Source: Wolfiporia cocos (Eukaryota > Basidiomycota > Agaricomycetes > Polyporales > Phaeolaceae). Taken from it: 64,000 nucleotides of DNA. Under the pieces are notes generated by a model. The model was not told where the DNA came from. It did no database searches and was given only the letters and a program-made list of their open reading frames with translations. How positions within the stretch are numbered: position 1 is the stretch's first letter; every line of letters starts with the position of its first letter. The position numbers and the translations under genes were made by a program. The stretch lies in NCBI GenBank assembly GCA_029448655.1, contig JACCLO010000008.1, positions 3,534,001 through 3,598,000 of the forward strand. Reading direction: 5' to 3'. This document shows positions 10,026 through 20,989 of the stretch, piece after piece.

Positions 10026-11033
10026 ACTCGCTCACTGCTTTTCCATGCACTATTGTGCTCTACGGCGTGCATGTGTCTGACCTCGCTGCAAACGGTGAAT
10101 CGCGGTCAAACAGGCATTTTGCTGTCAATTAAGGCCACCCATTATGCTGCGAAAGACCAGCATAGCGCCAAACCGCACAAAGCAAGGTAAATCCCACCAC
10201 ATAAGTGTTGCGAACATAGAGAGAGATGGTGGAAGAATGTTTGTATCGACAATGACGAGGCAGGTCATGATCTTGATTGCTTGTACGCTGATGGACCCCA
10301 AGGCTGCCGCCTGCATGAAAACCCGCTTCGTGCGGTTGACTGGAGGATGTTACGGATTGAATATCTGTTCAGCTGAAGTAACCAAGTCGAGTTACTCAGC
10401 GTATCGAGTAGCGCACCAGTTGTCAGACCCCTCACAGTCAGAGCGTCAATATACAAGTTGAGGGCTCAAGCCTTTGAGAATGAGTATAAGATCCTTGTAC
10501 TGGTAATCGCAACAAGGTCAAGCCGAGGAACTCGACCAGCGTTTACATCAGGTCACATACTGCGATTCAGTAATTGGGGTCGTAGTGTCCTCGGTACTGC
10601 TACTATTAAGTCCGTCGAGCCAACGTTGTAGGTGAACAAGGAGAAGTGTTGCGGTTCAGCGCAACGAAGGCCGAAATGTAGAAGGTCTGCAGTTAGACCC
10701 AGGACATCAGCTAGAACGCCGACGCGGCGGGGAACTAGCGGTTATGGGCATAGGATGAACTGCACATATAGCTGGACCCTTGATAACGGCCAAGCTGTTA
10801 TTGTAGCCCTTTTGGGGGAGTGGCTATAGCTAGCTATAGCACCACGCTGTTGTCCATGAAACCAAGGGTCTCCAGTTGCGCAGGGATCCATAGAATAGAA
10901 TAAGGCACCCGACGAAGCGGTCGAATGCTGAGTCCCTCTACACGGTGAGGTGTCAAAGAAAATATACAAGTGTATCTGAAGGATCGTAACAGAGGAGGTT
11001 CTGGAGATAGCGACACCGTGCCTGTAGAGTCTG
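10026..11033. other. Non-coding or degraded stretch with LTR-like part
   Basis: I find no gene here. From about 10348 (TGTTACGGATTGAATA) to about 10640 the sequence resembles 19068-19458, including a TTTGAGAACGAGTATAAGA-type block, and may be an old LTR of another family. About 45 bases at 10779-10826 resemble 12153-12200, a second small dispersed repeat. Confidence 0.35.
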
Positions 11034-11069
11034 TCAGGCTAGCCAAGATGCCATCACGATCTGAGATCC

Positions 11070-12132
11070 AAGACATACCTTCAATGCCTTCACCTCGTCC
11101 AAATCCCCCTCAACGTCCCCACTCTCATCAGTAAAGTCCTCGGCAACAGCGCTCTCATCATCATCAATGTCCATCGAGTCCTCATCCCATCTCCGTCCAT
11201 GCAGTCTCCGCTCCTCCTCCTCCCACTCGCACCGGTCCTCCTCCTGCCACTGTGCCACCTTCGCTGCCAGTTGAGCATCATGTCACAGATTTATCTGTTC
11301 TCTAATTTTCCCTGTATTTTTCACTATTTCTTCGCATTTATTCCGAATTGTTCTTCGACATCTGCACTTATCCTGTATCTAAGCTATACTTAAGCTACCG
11401 TGCCGCTGTACCGAACCATAACCTCGTAGATCACTCACGTGACCATTTCCACACTAGACGTCTTATCTTATCTCTCAAACACGTTACCTATTCATCACAT
11501 GATACTATCTCCAGCACCCTTAGCGCTGCCACGTCATTACTGACATCACCGTTCCAGACTCTGGGCAGAGTCCGGACCCAGATCACGTTTCCAACGTAGA
11601 CGCCTTACTCACGCATCGTCATACCAATGACATATCCCGATCGGCCTATGACTCAGCCCGGGATCCCCATATCACAAGCTACGGACACTTCGTTAGCACC
11701 GCCATGACCGGCCTGGGCCCTACGCCCTACTGTATCGTTAGTCCTACCTAGAGTATCAGGGGTCCTATACAACATGTATATAAGCTTGCATTCTCTGGCG
11801 GCTATTGCCCCAGAACTATCAACTTCGTTACTCAGCGATAACACTCTTGCCTAACAAGCAACTACTAACTTAGTCTTCTTAGCTCGTCTAACTACAAGAC
11901 CTTACAAGTAAGTCATCCGTTACACATCGAGTGGGTTATGGCAATGCCTCGTGGCACGGCTGCTTGCACAAGCATCAAATGTTAGCACCGAGCTGTTGAC
12001 CATATTCGCTGTATCGCCACTCACCAGTTCCTGAGATGATACACGAGCGAAACGGTCATTGCAGTGGTAGCAAGGCGTGACAGGAACACATTTCAAACGC
12101 GACCACCATGATGAGCAGGTGGTAAAGTCCAC
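11070..12132 (-). pseudogene. Fragment of an unrecognised gene with acidic segment, split by a solo LTR
   Basis: On the minus strand a frame running through CASSRATRHCHNPLD (about 11980-11930) continues, on the other side of the LTR 11281-11924, as AQLAAKVAQWQEEDRCEWEEEE and on to DSMDIDDDESAVAEDF. It ends at VKALK before a plausible GTATGT splice donor (about 11078). The break is exactly at the LTR, so this was one exon. The fragment is Glu/Asp-rich; I recognise no catalytic motif. It could be part of a transposase-like or DNA-binding protein, but that is not supported. Exons further upstream (toward 12580) could not be delimited. Confidence 0.45.
11281..11924 (+). repeat. Solo LTR (644 bp)
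   Basis: The LTR runs TGTCACAGATTTATCTGTTC to CATCCGTTACA, with flanks CATCA and CATCG, a 5-bp TSD with one later change. It contains ATGTATATAAG near 11778 and an imperfect inverted repeat (TTCTCTGG/CCCCAGAA) downstream. Confidence 0.8.
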
Positions 12133-12757
12133 GCACTAAGTAGCTGGACCCAACATGATAGCCAAGCTGTCGTTGTAGCCCTTTTGGGGGAGTGGCTAAT
12201 GCCTCTCGCTGATCAAGCGCATTGGGAAAAACATGGTGTCCGTCAATGCAGCTCGCATTTTCGATGCTTTCGCACGCGCTCAAGCAGCCGTTCTGCAAGG
12301 CGTTCACCCATTCTTGCTCCATGCTCAGCCCGTACATCACCGTCGTACCCACATTCCTGGCCACTGTTGCGCTTACCTTCCTGGCCACCGTCGTGCTTAC
12401 ATTCCTGGCCACTGCGGTGCCACACCATCCCATGGGCAGAGTTTGCCACCTTCCTGACATCATTCTGCGCAGGTGTCTGTTCTCCTTTCAGCAAAACCTT
12501 CTCCTGGACATCACCATCGTAATCTTTTACCGTCAAAACAGCCACTCTGCTGTCAATTACCTGACTCAAAGTCATCATCACTGGCCCTGCCCATCATCCC
12601 CGGTTACACTATCCTCGTCGTCGATGTTAACATTCTTCTGTCGTCTCCCTCTAATCCGTTCAACCAACTATTGCTTGGCTACTTTAGCTAGTCTGAAGCC
12701 ACAAGTCCACTCCGTGCTAATCCACGCGACGGCAACCGATGTCGAGGTCCAATGCAC
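12133..12757. other. Stretch with a short tandem repeat, no clear gene
   Basis: Three copies of a 24-bp unit containing ATTCCTGGCCACTG lie at about 12350-12421. A minus-strand frame (12581-12243) stays open through it and is rich in charged residues, but has no motif I know, so it is not called as a gene. It may hold upstream exons of the fragment at 11070-12132. Confidence 0.35.
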
Positions 12758-13362
12758 TGTCACAAGAAATCCCGGAATAAAGGGGTTCTCTAATGATTTA
12801 TTCACCCTTATTCCACAGATATTTGCTACAATATTACTTAGCCGCTCTAGTGGAACCGCACGTGCGTAGGTAGATAATTCCTTCACTATCTTATCTCTAC
12901 AGGTCACGTGACGTTGGGAGTAGTCACAGCATAACGTAGTTAGGGGTTACGGTCACAGCACGTGCACAGACCACGCCATTAGGGCAGGTCTTGTGCGGCG
13001 GTAGTTACTGATCCTCATGTATATATACTACGCCGCTCTGAGGCTTACACCTCAGAACTATTCTTCTCGGCCTTGGGGCAAGTCCCCTGGGAACCTTCTC
13101 CTCTCTGGTGTGCGCCTGTCTTAGCGTCGACACCCACTCTCTCTCTCTTTGACTGCTAGCCTGGGTGCCTAAGGAGCGGCCAGTCCTCCTCATCCGCCAG
13201 CGGTTCGGTGCGTCCCGACCAGCCCCTGAAATACAAGGGAAGGGCAATGGCAGCTCGTCCACAAGAGACGTCCTGTTCTCCTTGGAGGATAGGGATAGGA
13301 GGGATATAGGGAGGGTTTCCCCGCTTTGCGGGTAGTCACGTAACCAGTGGGTTTCCGTGTCA
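12758..13362 (+). repeat. Solo LTR (605 bp)
   Basis: The LTR runs TGTCACAAGAAATCCC to TTTCCGTGTCA, with the perfect TSD TGCAC (12753-12757 and 13363-13367). It has TATATATA (about 13019) and an inverted repeat CTGAGG/CCTCAG. It is related to the partial LTR at 45519-45968. Confidence 0.92.
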
Positions 13363-13382
13363 TGCACCCCCTTCAACTTCAT

Positions 13383-13692
13383 CGTGAGAGGGCCCAGTTC
13401 AATATCTGGCTGGTTAGAGCAGAATGACACAAAGTTTCACGACGTCGACTTCTGCACCCTCGTCCGTCTGGCTATGTCGGACGCGGACGTCCACCACTGA
13501 GTCAGGGTCAGGTCACATGATTCGCTAGACGCCCACCCAGCGGTGGACATCCGCGTCCGACATGGTCGGTCGCCCGCACCTGTCGACTTTGAGCTTGCCA
13601 ACTTTTTAGCGGTCCTCCCTAGACGCCCACCCAGCGGTGGACATCCGCGTCCGACATGGTCGGTCGCCCATGCCTGTTGACTTTGAGCTCGC
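13383..13692. repeat. Foldback element, third locus
   Basis: A palindromic unit (about 13455-13580) is followed by a second copy of its right half (about 13618-13692). Both carry CGCGTCCGACATGGTCGG and the flanking TTTGAGCTYGCCAACTT. It shares the core with 5157-5645 and, more closely, with 9735-10025 in inverted order. Confidence 0.65.
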
Positions 13693-13952
13693 CAACTTAA
13701 ACGGTCCGATTGACTGGCCAGCACATGCGCTCTCACCAGATAATACAGGTCCTCGTAATTCAAAATAAAATTCCCTATACCCCCATCTCAGCTCAGGCAA
13801 CCTCCACTCCCCTCTCTTCCTCGTCCTCTTCCTCATCCTCATTCTTGTCCTCCCGACCGCGATCACGCCCACGACCACGCCCACGACCTCTCCTTTTGTC
13901 CTCGTCGCTCGATTCCAGGTCCACCGAACGTGGCAGCAGCGTGACCGCGAAT

Positions 13953-16900
13953 CAAGCCGGATTGAAGTACCGCAAGTTCAATAGGATCCACACCCTTCCT
14001 CCCGTGTGGTCTTCCGGAAGGATGTGCTGCATCATCGTCGTCTGCCGCTTCCTCGCCTTCCACATCCTCTCCTCGCTCGCATCGGGCACCCACCACAGCG
14101 TACTAAATCGCTTCCTCAACGCCATCCGGATCCGCTCCGCACCATGTCCAGGCTCCAGCCGCGTCATCAACCGCTGGTACCTCTGCAGGTACAGGCACGA
14201 TCGCCAATTCTGAGAGTTGGCAGGCACCTGATATCCCTTGGGTGGGAAGAACCGCTCGAAGACCCGGTTCTCCCAGTCCATCGCCCTCTACGTCACTTTC
14301 CAGACCACATGCGTGAACGGCAGCGCGAACGTCTGGAAATGCTTTGCCTCCACGTGCCGCCGCTCGCGCTTGCTCAACGTCACGTACGACGGGTTGCTCC
14401 GTCCTCACCGGTTCGGGCTCTGGTCCACGATGTCCGACAGCATCTGAAACCATATCTTTGACACCTGCTTGTCTAGCTCCCGCACCTCCTCCGCCTCCGC
14501 GTGTTGTGGGAGAACGACGTTCCTCGCCACCTCCGCCCCATCCAACGTCATGGGCGCCGTCGTCTGCCGGAACCTGTCACAAGAATTCTCCTAGTTTTCT
14601 TATATTTCCTACTATTTTTCCGGCAATTCTACGAATTATCTACAACTTTCTAGACCAATAACTAGCTTATCTGGTTCATAAATTAACGATTACATACGTG
14701 CCGAATGATGGCCGCGTTATCTCCCGTAACGACGGTCTTATCTTATCACTAGTAGTTACCATCAGTCACATGTCTAGTTCTAGCCAATCGGACATTCTGT
14801 CCGGAAGCAGTCAGCGTATAAACGTCAGCGGACCGGGTTTTGGTCACGCCCCGTCTTTGTAATGACAAGAGCGCAAAACGCCATTCGTGCGGCCTACGCC
14901 GCCTTTCTATATCCCAGTTTTGATCGGTATATGTATTTATCGCGTATTACTCAGTACTTAGGTACCTGGGGACTTGTACATACGAATACGGACATTAGTA
15001 TTATCTAATAAGACTGTTAGGGGTCTTATTTATCATGTATATATACTAGCCTTGCTGAGCGCTATTGCCTCAGTTCTATTCATTGCATTCATACTACGAG
15101 TTAACCACTCAACGTATCCTGCTTAACATCTGCTTTATCTCTTGCCTAACCAGCAATACCAAAATCCTAACAAGTAAGTGTTATCTTGTGTTAGAACCTG
15201 AGGTTCAACCCATCCAGTCCCATGTTCAACACAGGCGGCTCGTCCCTCCTCAAGTGCTCGATGTCCATTGTCACCAGTCGCCGATTGTTCGTCCGAGTCG
15301 GGTTCCCCAAACGTGGCTGGCGTGAGAACCCTGTTGCCACCCCAAAGACGGTGGCGAAGTCTTCGGTCGACGAGACCCGGTAGAGCCACAGCAAGTGGCT
15401 GGGCGGCAGCTCGCTCTCCCGCACCTTGCTCAGCCGGTACGTCTGTTGGTCCTCCACAATCCCGGCAATGAAGTACAGCCCCTGCCGGTTGCCGATGGGC
15501 ACATAGTGCTCCAGTTCGTCCACCTCATCCTCGAAATCCTCGTTGTCGTCATCATCGTTGTCGTCACCGCGAGTATGGTCCTCGTCCGCACGACAGTACA
15601 GAGCTGAACTCTTGACCAGCGTCAGCTCCTCCCCCCTCTCGCCGGCCCGGTAGATGAGCGCGTTGAGCATGTACGTGGCTATCGCACCCAACCTCAGGTT
15701 CGGGGTCCACATCCGGTGGGCGCGCGGCGCTGAGCTGATGTTGTGGGCCAAGTACAGAAGGCCCGACAGCCTCAAAAACTTGAAGTCCCTGTCGGCGGAC
15801 CGGCACGGACAAGAGCCCATTGGTCAGCGCAGCCCACCACGTTGAGAGGTCGAGAGAATCTCACCACCAGAGAGTCGGCGTAATACTGAAGATGCCCAGG
15901 TCGATGAGCTCATGTGGAAAATGAAGGAGCGTCGCGTCCGTGATGTCGAGCGGAACCCTCAGCTCGAATCGCGCCGTGCCCTCCTGTGGCTCCATGTTAC
16001 GACGTGGGTCCCCCTGACAGGCCATGAACGTCTGGCTCATCTTCTCCATGTCGCTGAGCAGGACGGCAATCTTCTCCGGGAACAGGTCGGACGGGCCGTG
16101 CCGGCGGAAGACCCCCGAGTGCATCTGGTAGGTCGTCGACTTGTCCGTCGTGTAGCAGTTGATGTACACGACCCCGTCCTCCCGTCCCAGCCGCAGCGGC
16201 TCGCTCCGGAATCCCGCAAACTCGGTCAGCTGAGAGACCTGATCGCACCAAAAGTGTTTGCCTCCCATGTGTTGCCCGAGGCGCCTCTCCGGCGCTTGCG
16301 GGAGCGTGAATCGGAGCAGGCGCTCGTGAACGTACCTCGTCCATTGAAGCACTCGCCCTCCCTCGCTCACCTTGATTCCGACGTCGACGAACCAGTCCCG
16401 TCGGTCGATGCGCCCCACGTCAATGATCTTGAGCTGCTCATTCAGCACGATCATCGCCTGCACCGGATCGTCAATCACGTGCCGGCTGGCGTTCTTGATG
16501 CCCCGCACCTCGTGCATGAAGAACGCGTCCCTGAACTCCGGGATCCGGTTCATCTCCCCCATCATCTCGATGGCGAAAGCCTCGAGATATTCCCAGGGGA
16601 TGTCCTGGCTGCTGAAGTGGAGCTGCCCGTTCCTCCCCTGGCATTGGGTATACGCCGCGGCATAGCTGACCGGCCAATGGGCACCGGACTCCGGCACGAT
16701 GGCGAGGATGGCGGGATGGACACACCGGTTGTAGAGCGTCGCGAGAAGCTCGCTGTCGACCGGATTCACCTCGTGGGACTTGTACAGTCTGGGGAAAAAA
16801 AGCCGCGTCTGCTGCCGATGGCCCACCTTGCAGAACCCGATGTTGGGGATCTTGTGCACCTCCACGTGGGTCAGCACACCCTACACGGGACGGGAGGGGG

Positions 16901-17444
16901 ACCGGGCAATAAGAAACGGCGGACAATAACAAGCAACGTCGCCGGTCAGCACCGAGTGGTCCCATCCAAGACGCTCGCTCACCCCAACATTGATTGGCCT
17001 CTTGAGATGGACGGTCGTGGTCAGCATGTCCTTGAAGCTGGGCACGGGAAACACCGCGGCAGGGACCTTGAAAGGCAGGTCCCGGGAGAAGCCGATGACG
17101 GAATCGAAGTCCCTGTGCACTTGCGGGTTGTGGCAGCGACTCAGGCCCTCACACACGTACGTTGGATTGAGGAAGATCCGCTGAGTCTGTCCGCTCTCAG
17201 CATCCCTCCAGCGTCCCGCGAGGCAGTAGTCGAGGAACGCCTTTTCACCGTCCCTTCGCAGAATGTCACGAGCGGTGTCGACAAAGCTGGCCAAGTGGAT
17301 GTTTGCCATGGGCAAGGCTTCATTGGGAAAACCATAGACCTCCATGGCAATAGAAGAGAGTGCACTTTCAGCAAAGGCAGCCGTGAAGACGCACTCAGAA
17401 TGGGCAGTAAACAGGGCAGGGGGCAGACAATCTGGCGGGCTCAA
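13953..17444 (-). pseudogene. Unrecognised multi-exon host-type gene, split by a solo LTR
   Basis: Minus-strand gene starting at about 17444 (MSPPDCLPPALFTAH). Inferred GT-AG introns: 16881-16937, 15789-15864, 14333-14408. Joined this way the frame runs through SVLTGD/GVLTHVEVHKIPN, then LGIFSITPTLW/DFKFLRLSGLLYL. After an acidic stretch (about 15515-15560, many Asp) it reaches DGLNLRF. There an LTR (14575-15193) is inserted; mentally removing it with one GAACC restores RQTTAPMTLDG. Further on, a TAG (14288-14290) lies in the inferred frame before AMDWENRVFERFFPPKGY, and the protein ends near 13955. The length would be about 930 residues. I recognise no domain; composition is globular, without a signal peptide or membrane helices. 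The TAG may be a true nonsense mutation or a missed intron. Confidence 0.65.
14575..15193 (+). repeat. Solo LTR (619-bp family)
   Basis: A complete LTR of the E/B/D family in plus orientation, with the TSD GAACC (14570-14574 and 15194-15198). It interrupts the exon of the gene at 13953-17444. Confidence 0.93.
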
Positions 17445-18659
17445 GCCCTCCAGACGGCATAAATGGCGAGGGAGACGGAAGGGCGAGTGGAAGCCATCAG
17501 ATACTGATTGAGATCATGCGGGGACTGCGTCGGCTCGAAGCTCGCATCAGCAACCATTCAATGAAGGTCGCATCATCCCGCCTCGGTGAGGCCCGTCAAG
17601 GCCGATCAAGGCTGGTTTGGCAAGCCGTCACCATGCAGGGAACAGGATCAGGGATCAGGGTCATCAGGGCGATTGGAAAAGATGTCAGGGACATCCACAT
17701 CAGGGCATCCACATGCAGTTAGGTCGTTAGTAAGGCCCAGGGCACCAAAAGTGGCATGGAAGGATGCCACCGGTGCGGCTGCAGGCCAGAGACAGATGCC
17801 GCATACCCGCCGGCTCAGCAAACCAAACGGCGGCGGTGTTGCACCAACACCGAGGCTCAAGTTGAAGATCTCATCGTTCGAGCAAATCTGAAACTGGACA
17901 GGCACGTTTCCGCTTCAAACTCTGCAGAGGTCGGCCAGATCACCCCGAAGCATCCATCACGGCATCTGGGCAAGGCCATTGATATGCGCTCTAACAATCC
18001 TCTCGACCATGCTCCACCCCAAGAATCTGTCCTGAACAGCATAGGCCCAGGACAAGAAAGGTGGGCAAGCAAGGGCCATACCATGTCAAGCAAGAAAAGC
18101 AAGATGAGAGGCATCAGGGACGGAAGGAGAGTGGACAGAGAAAGCCGGAGAGGAGAAAGAGGAAGGAAAATGGTTTGGGCGTCTATTAAGGCGCCTAAAT
18201 TCCCTATATGGTAAATCAATAGCCTTATATGGGCAATGGATGTCAATAATCACTTGCAAATGGGTTTGGCCACCAACAAAGCAGATCCGGCCACCATGGA
18301 CCTACCAAAGCGCTGCATAGCAAGGCTATCCCATTCACATACCACCACAGCAAATTGACCGACCAGGGTTCATTCCCAAGGTCCAGATACCCAACAAACT
18401 GAATTTTAGAGCACCAAGATGGTCGGTCAGCACTTAAAGCATGTACACGAGAAGCAAAATAATGACGGGAACAAGGCAATGATATGCTGGACACGCCTCT
18501 GAGCACAGACAAAGACATTGGATCTATGGGCAGGCATCACAGATATCTTGAGCAGCGAGCACCAGGCTCTGATTTGCAAAGGTCCCATCTGTAAATAACA
18601 CGGCTTGTAGAACCAGAGCATCTAATTGTCAAGAAGCACCACAGAGGCAAAAGCAATTC
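17445..18659. other. Intergenic stretch upstream of the unrecognised gene
   Basis: I see no gene. A short run of imperfect ATCAGGG repeats lies at 17644-17720. The region presumably contains the promoter of the minus-strand gene that starts at about 17444; no clear TATA box was found. Confidence 0.4.
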
Positions 18660-19060
18660 TATCGGAACAAAGGTCAGATCCAACAGGTTGCACGTCTTGA
18701 AAACAGCAGAATAGATCATACCCGAGGCACCTAAAAAGCATCAGAGAGATCAGATCCAACAGATTGTGTAAAACAGCAGAACGGGTCATATTTGGCATCT
18801 TAAAAGTGGCACAGAGGTCAGAGTCAACAGTTCACACGTCTTTAAAACAGCAGAATGGGTCATGCTTGGCCTGGCTTTAAAGTGGTGCAGAGATCAGATC
18901 CAACAGATTGCACATCTTGTGTTTGAGCATCATCTTGAGGCACAACAAGTATAACCAACAGTTTTGTGTGCTTTCTCAGATTGTGTTGCGTCTCTCATAA
19001 CACAGCAGGACAGGTTGTATTTGGCTGATCTTACAAGTGGCATAGAGGTCGGATCCAATA
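18660..19060. repeat. Degenerate minisatellite, about 70-85 bp units
   Basis: At least four to five imperfect copies of a unit containing GGTCAGATCCAACAGATTGCA, then AAAACAGCAGAATGGGTCAT and AGTGGCACAGAG. Isolated copies of the same unit occur at 21893-21915 and 41356-41395, on both sides of elements A and B. The array was therefore broken up by later insertions, or the unit belongs to a larger repeat. Confidence 0.65.
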
Positions 19061-19067
19061 GGTCATG

Positions 19068-19458
19068 CTGTTACGGGTCGAATACCCGTTCGTATATTCG
19101 AGTCGCAAATATAGATCTTTCTTCTGCACGTAGGCACGTCGCCGTATGCAAGGCAAATACTCGTTAGATGCCTTCGGGTCCTAAGTGAAATCCTAGGAGA
19201 TCGGTTTATATCCAATACACGTTAGAGGATATAGTCTGTTCAAGCGCGAGTCAGATAGAATATAAGACTCGCCTAAGTCCGAGAAGTCAATGTGCACTTC
19301 GAGGACTTAGTCGTTCGGTTGCTCGAGCGAGAAATACTGAGCGTAGTTTCCTACGTTTGAGAACGAGTATAAGACTTCTTGTTTGTACAACAAGGTCGAG
19401 CTGAAGAGCCTCGACGGTACGTACATGAGTTTTTATACTACGCTAGGTTTCAGGGGTC
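19068..19458. repeat. LTR-like repeat of another family, interrupted by the TRIM element
   Basis: It begins TGTTACGGGTCGAATACCCG. A close relative starts at 41414, weaker ones at 10348 and 43141-43250. The sequence probably continues at 20881-20989 after the TRIM insertion. The TG-starting end suggests an LTR, perhaps Copia-type, but no partner or coding region is visible. Confidence 0.4.
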
Positions 19459-19900
19459 TAACACAGAACCTATCTCGACGTACTGTGTTATCGCTTTGAC
19501 TGATCCTCTAGGTATGGCTTAAGTCGTAAGGTGAGCAGGCTTAGACAAGATAGAGGGAAGGCATCGCAGTCGCAGACAAGCACGCAGTGATTGGTTAAGA
19601 GGGACTAGCCCAACGTTGAGAATATCAAGTCTGAGGAGAACGCCTCAGACTGTGCAGCCTTATGTACATGGGGAGCGTCGCAGCACAGACAGATGTAGCT
19701 ACCCTAAAGTAGGTCCGTGCGTATCATAGAGAGCGGCGCTAGTATCTAAGGGGGCTGTGCACGTGATAAGACCATGGGGGGCGCTAACTAAGTGACTTAA
19801 CCACTGTACTACATACGACAGGCACGTGACTACTAGACGTAGGTGCGCTAGTTCGAGCCCTGCTGGGGCCGCACCTAAATGACACGAGGAATTCGTGACA
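19459..19900 (-). repeat. 3' LTR of TRIM-like element
   Basis: Same 442 bp as the other LTR with one visible difference. The 538-bp internal part (19901-20438) has only short open frames, the longest 76 codons on the minus strand (20208-19978), without recognisable similarity. Confidence 0.9.
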
Positions 19901-20438
19901 TTACCTCCTATTCAGACTTCGTCGACCTCGACGAAGGGTTGACTGTTCTTGAGCGAGCCTTGAGGGTACATTCTGCGCTATCCCGGTGAGTGTCTGACGC
20001 GTTGTCTCACCTGTGTTGGGCCCTCGTGGGGGTGTACCGGCCCGTGTCGGTTCGCCGTCAAGGGTTCAGTTGTCGTCAAGGAGGGGGGGGTCGTCGTTGG
20101 TCTTCCGCAAGGGGTGACCTGCCGTAGTGGGGTTACGCAGCCGCGCTTCACATACCCACTAGGTCGAGTAGGAGAGTCCCTGCCGCCCAGGACTGTACGC
20201 GTCGTCATGACGACGTACCTTTGTCGGTCCTGCTACCTTGGTTCAAGGGGGCGGGCTTTCTTCTTCCACTCCTCTGCAGGTTCGGTGTCGGCAGCGCTTA
20301 GATGGGGGCTCGTAAGGATACGGACCTCCTATTCAGGGAGGCTGCCCCGCCGCGCTGCAGAACCTACAGAGTGGGAAACCCTCGGCCCAAGCGCGAGACG
20401 ATCAGCGCAAGGGGGGAGGTAAAGTAGACTTGATATTA

Positions 20439-20880
20439 TAACACAGAACCTATCTCGACGTACTGTGTTATCGCTTTGACTGATCCTCTAGGTATGGCTT
20501 AAGTCGTAAGGTGAGCAGGCTTAGACAAGATAGAGGGAAGGCATCGCAGTCGCAGACAAGCACGCAGTGATTGGTTAAGAGGGACTAGCCCAACGTTGAG
20601 AATATCAAGTCTGAGGAGAACGCCTCAGACTGTGCAGCCTTATGTACATGGGGAGCGTCGCAGCACAGACAGATGTAGCTACCCTAAAGTAGGTCCGTGC
20701 GTATCATAGAGAGCGGCGCTAGTATCTAAGGGGGCTGTGCACGTGATAAGACCATGGGGGGCGCTAACTAAGTAACTTAACCACTGTACTACATACGACA
20801 GGCACGTGACTACTAGACGTAGGTGCGCTAGTTCGAGCCCTGCTGGGGCCGCACCTAAATGACACGAGGAATTCGTGACA
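20439..20880 (-). repeat. 5' LTR of TRIM-like element
   Basis: Minus strand, TGTCACGAATTCC to GGTTCTGTGTTA. A TATA-like TACATAAG (20646-20639) is followed 26 nt later by the presumed RNA start at 20612. The inverted repeat CTGAGG/CCTCAG ends at the start site. Confidence 0.9.
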
Positions 20881-20989
20881 GGGTCAAGTCTGTCCCAGAT
20901 GCCACCGATACTACCTACGCTATAGTCCCAAACGTTTGATAAGTATGTAGTGATATATCCGAGACGATAGATAGGAATGATGGCGGTTG

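Larger units (their letters stand above)
19459..20880 (-). mobile_element. TRIM-like non-autonomous LTR element with self-primer
   Basis: A complete 1,422-bp element: two 442-bp LTRs flank 538 bp that contain no gag or pol, with a perfect TSD GGGTC (19454-19458 and 20881-20885). I see one difference between the LTRs (G/A in CTAAGTRACTTAACC). On the minus strand the 5' LTR is followed, after two bases, by ATATCAAGTCT (20436-20426). This is the exact complement of AGACTTGATAT inside the LTR (20612-20602). The polypurine tract before the 3' LTR is AGGAGGTAA, like the GGGGGTAA of the chromoviruses. It presumably depends on their proteins. Confidence 0.9.

Noticed and set aside
12350..12421. Short regularly spaced repeats resembling a CRISPR array
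   Set aside because: Three directly adjacent 24-bp copies without unique spacers, in a eukaryotic context; a simple tandem repeat.
11937..12581. KDZ-type transposase
   Set aside because: Some Cys-containing stretches looked suggestive, but no catalytic residues or family signature could be pointed to.
15912..17462. 516-codon plus-strand open frame opposite the unrecognised gene
   Set aside because: It overlaps exons of the minus-strand gene, runs through its introns, and its composition (Arg/His/Leu/Pro) is that of a complementary-strand shadow in GC-rich coding DNA.
19780..19885. tRNA-like boxes in the TRIM LTR (AGTTCGAGCCC and, inverted, GTACAGTGGTTAAG)
   Set aside because: The B-box-like and A-box-like parts are on opposite strands and no cloverleaf can be formed; not a tRNA gene.
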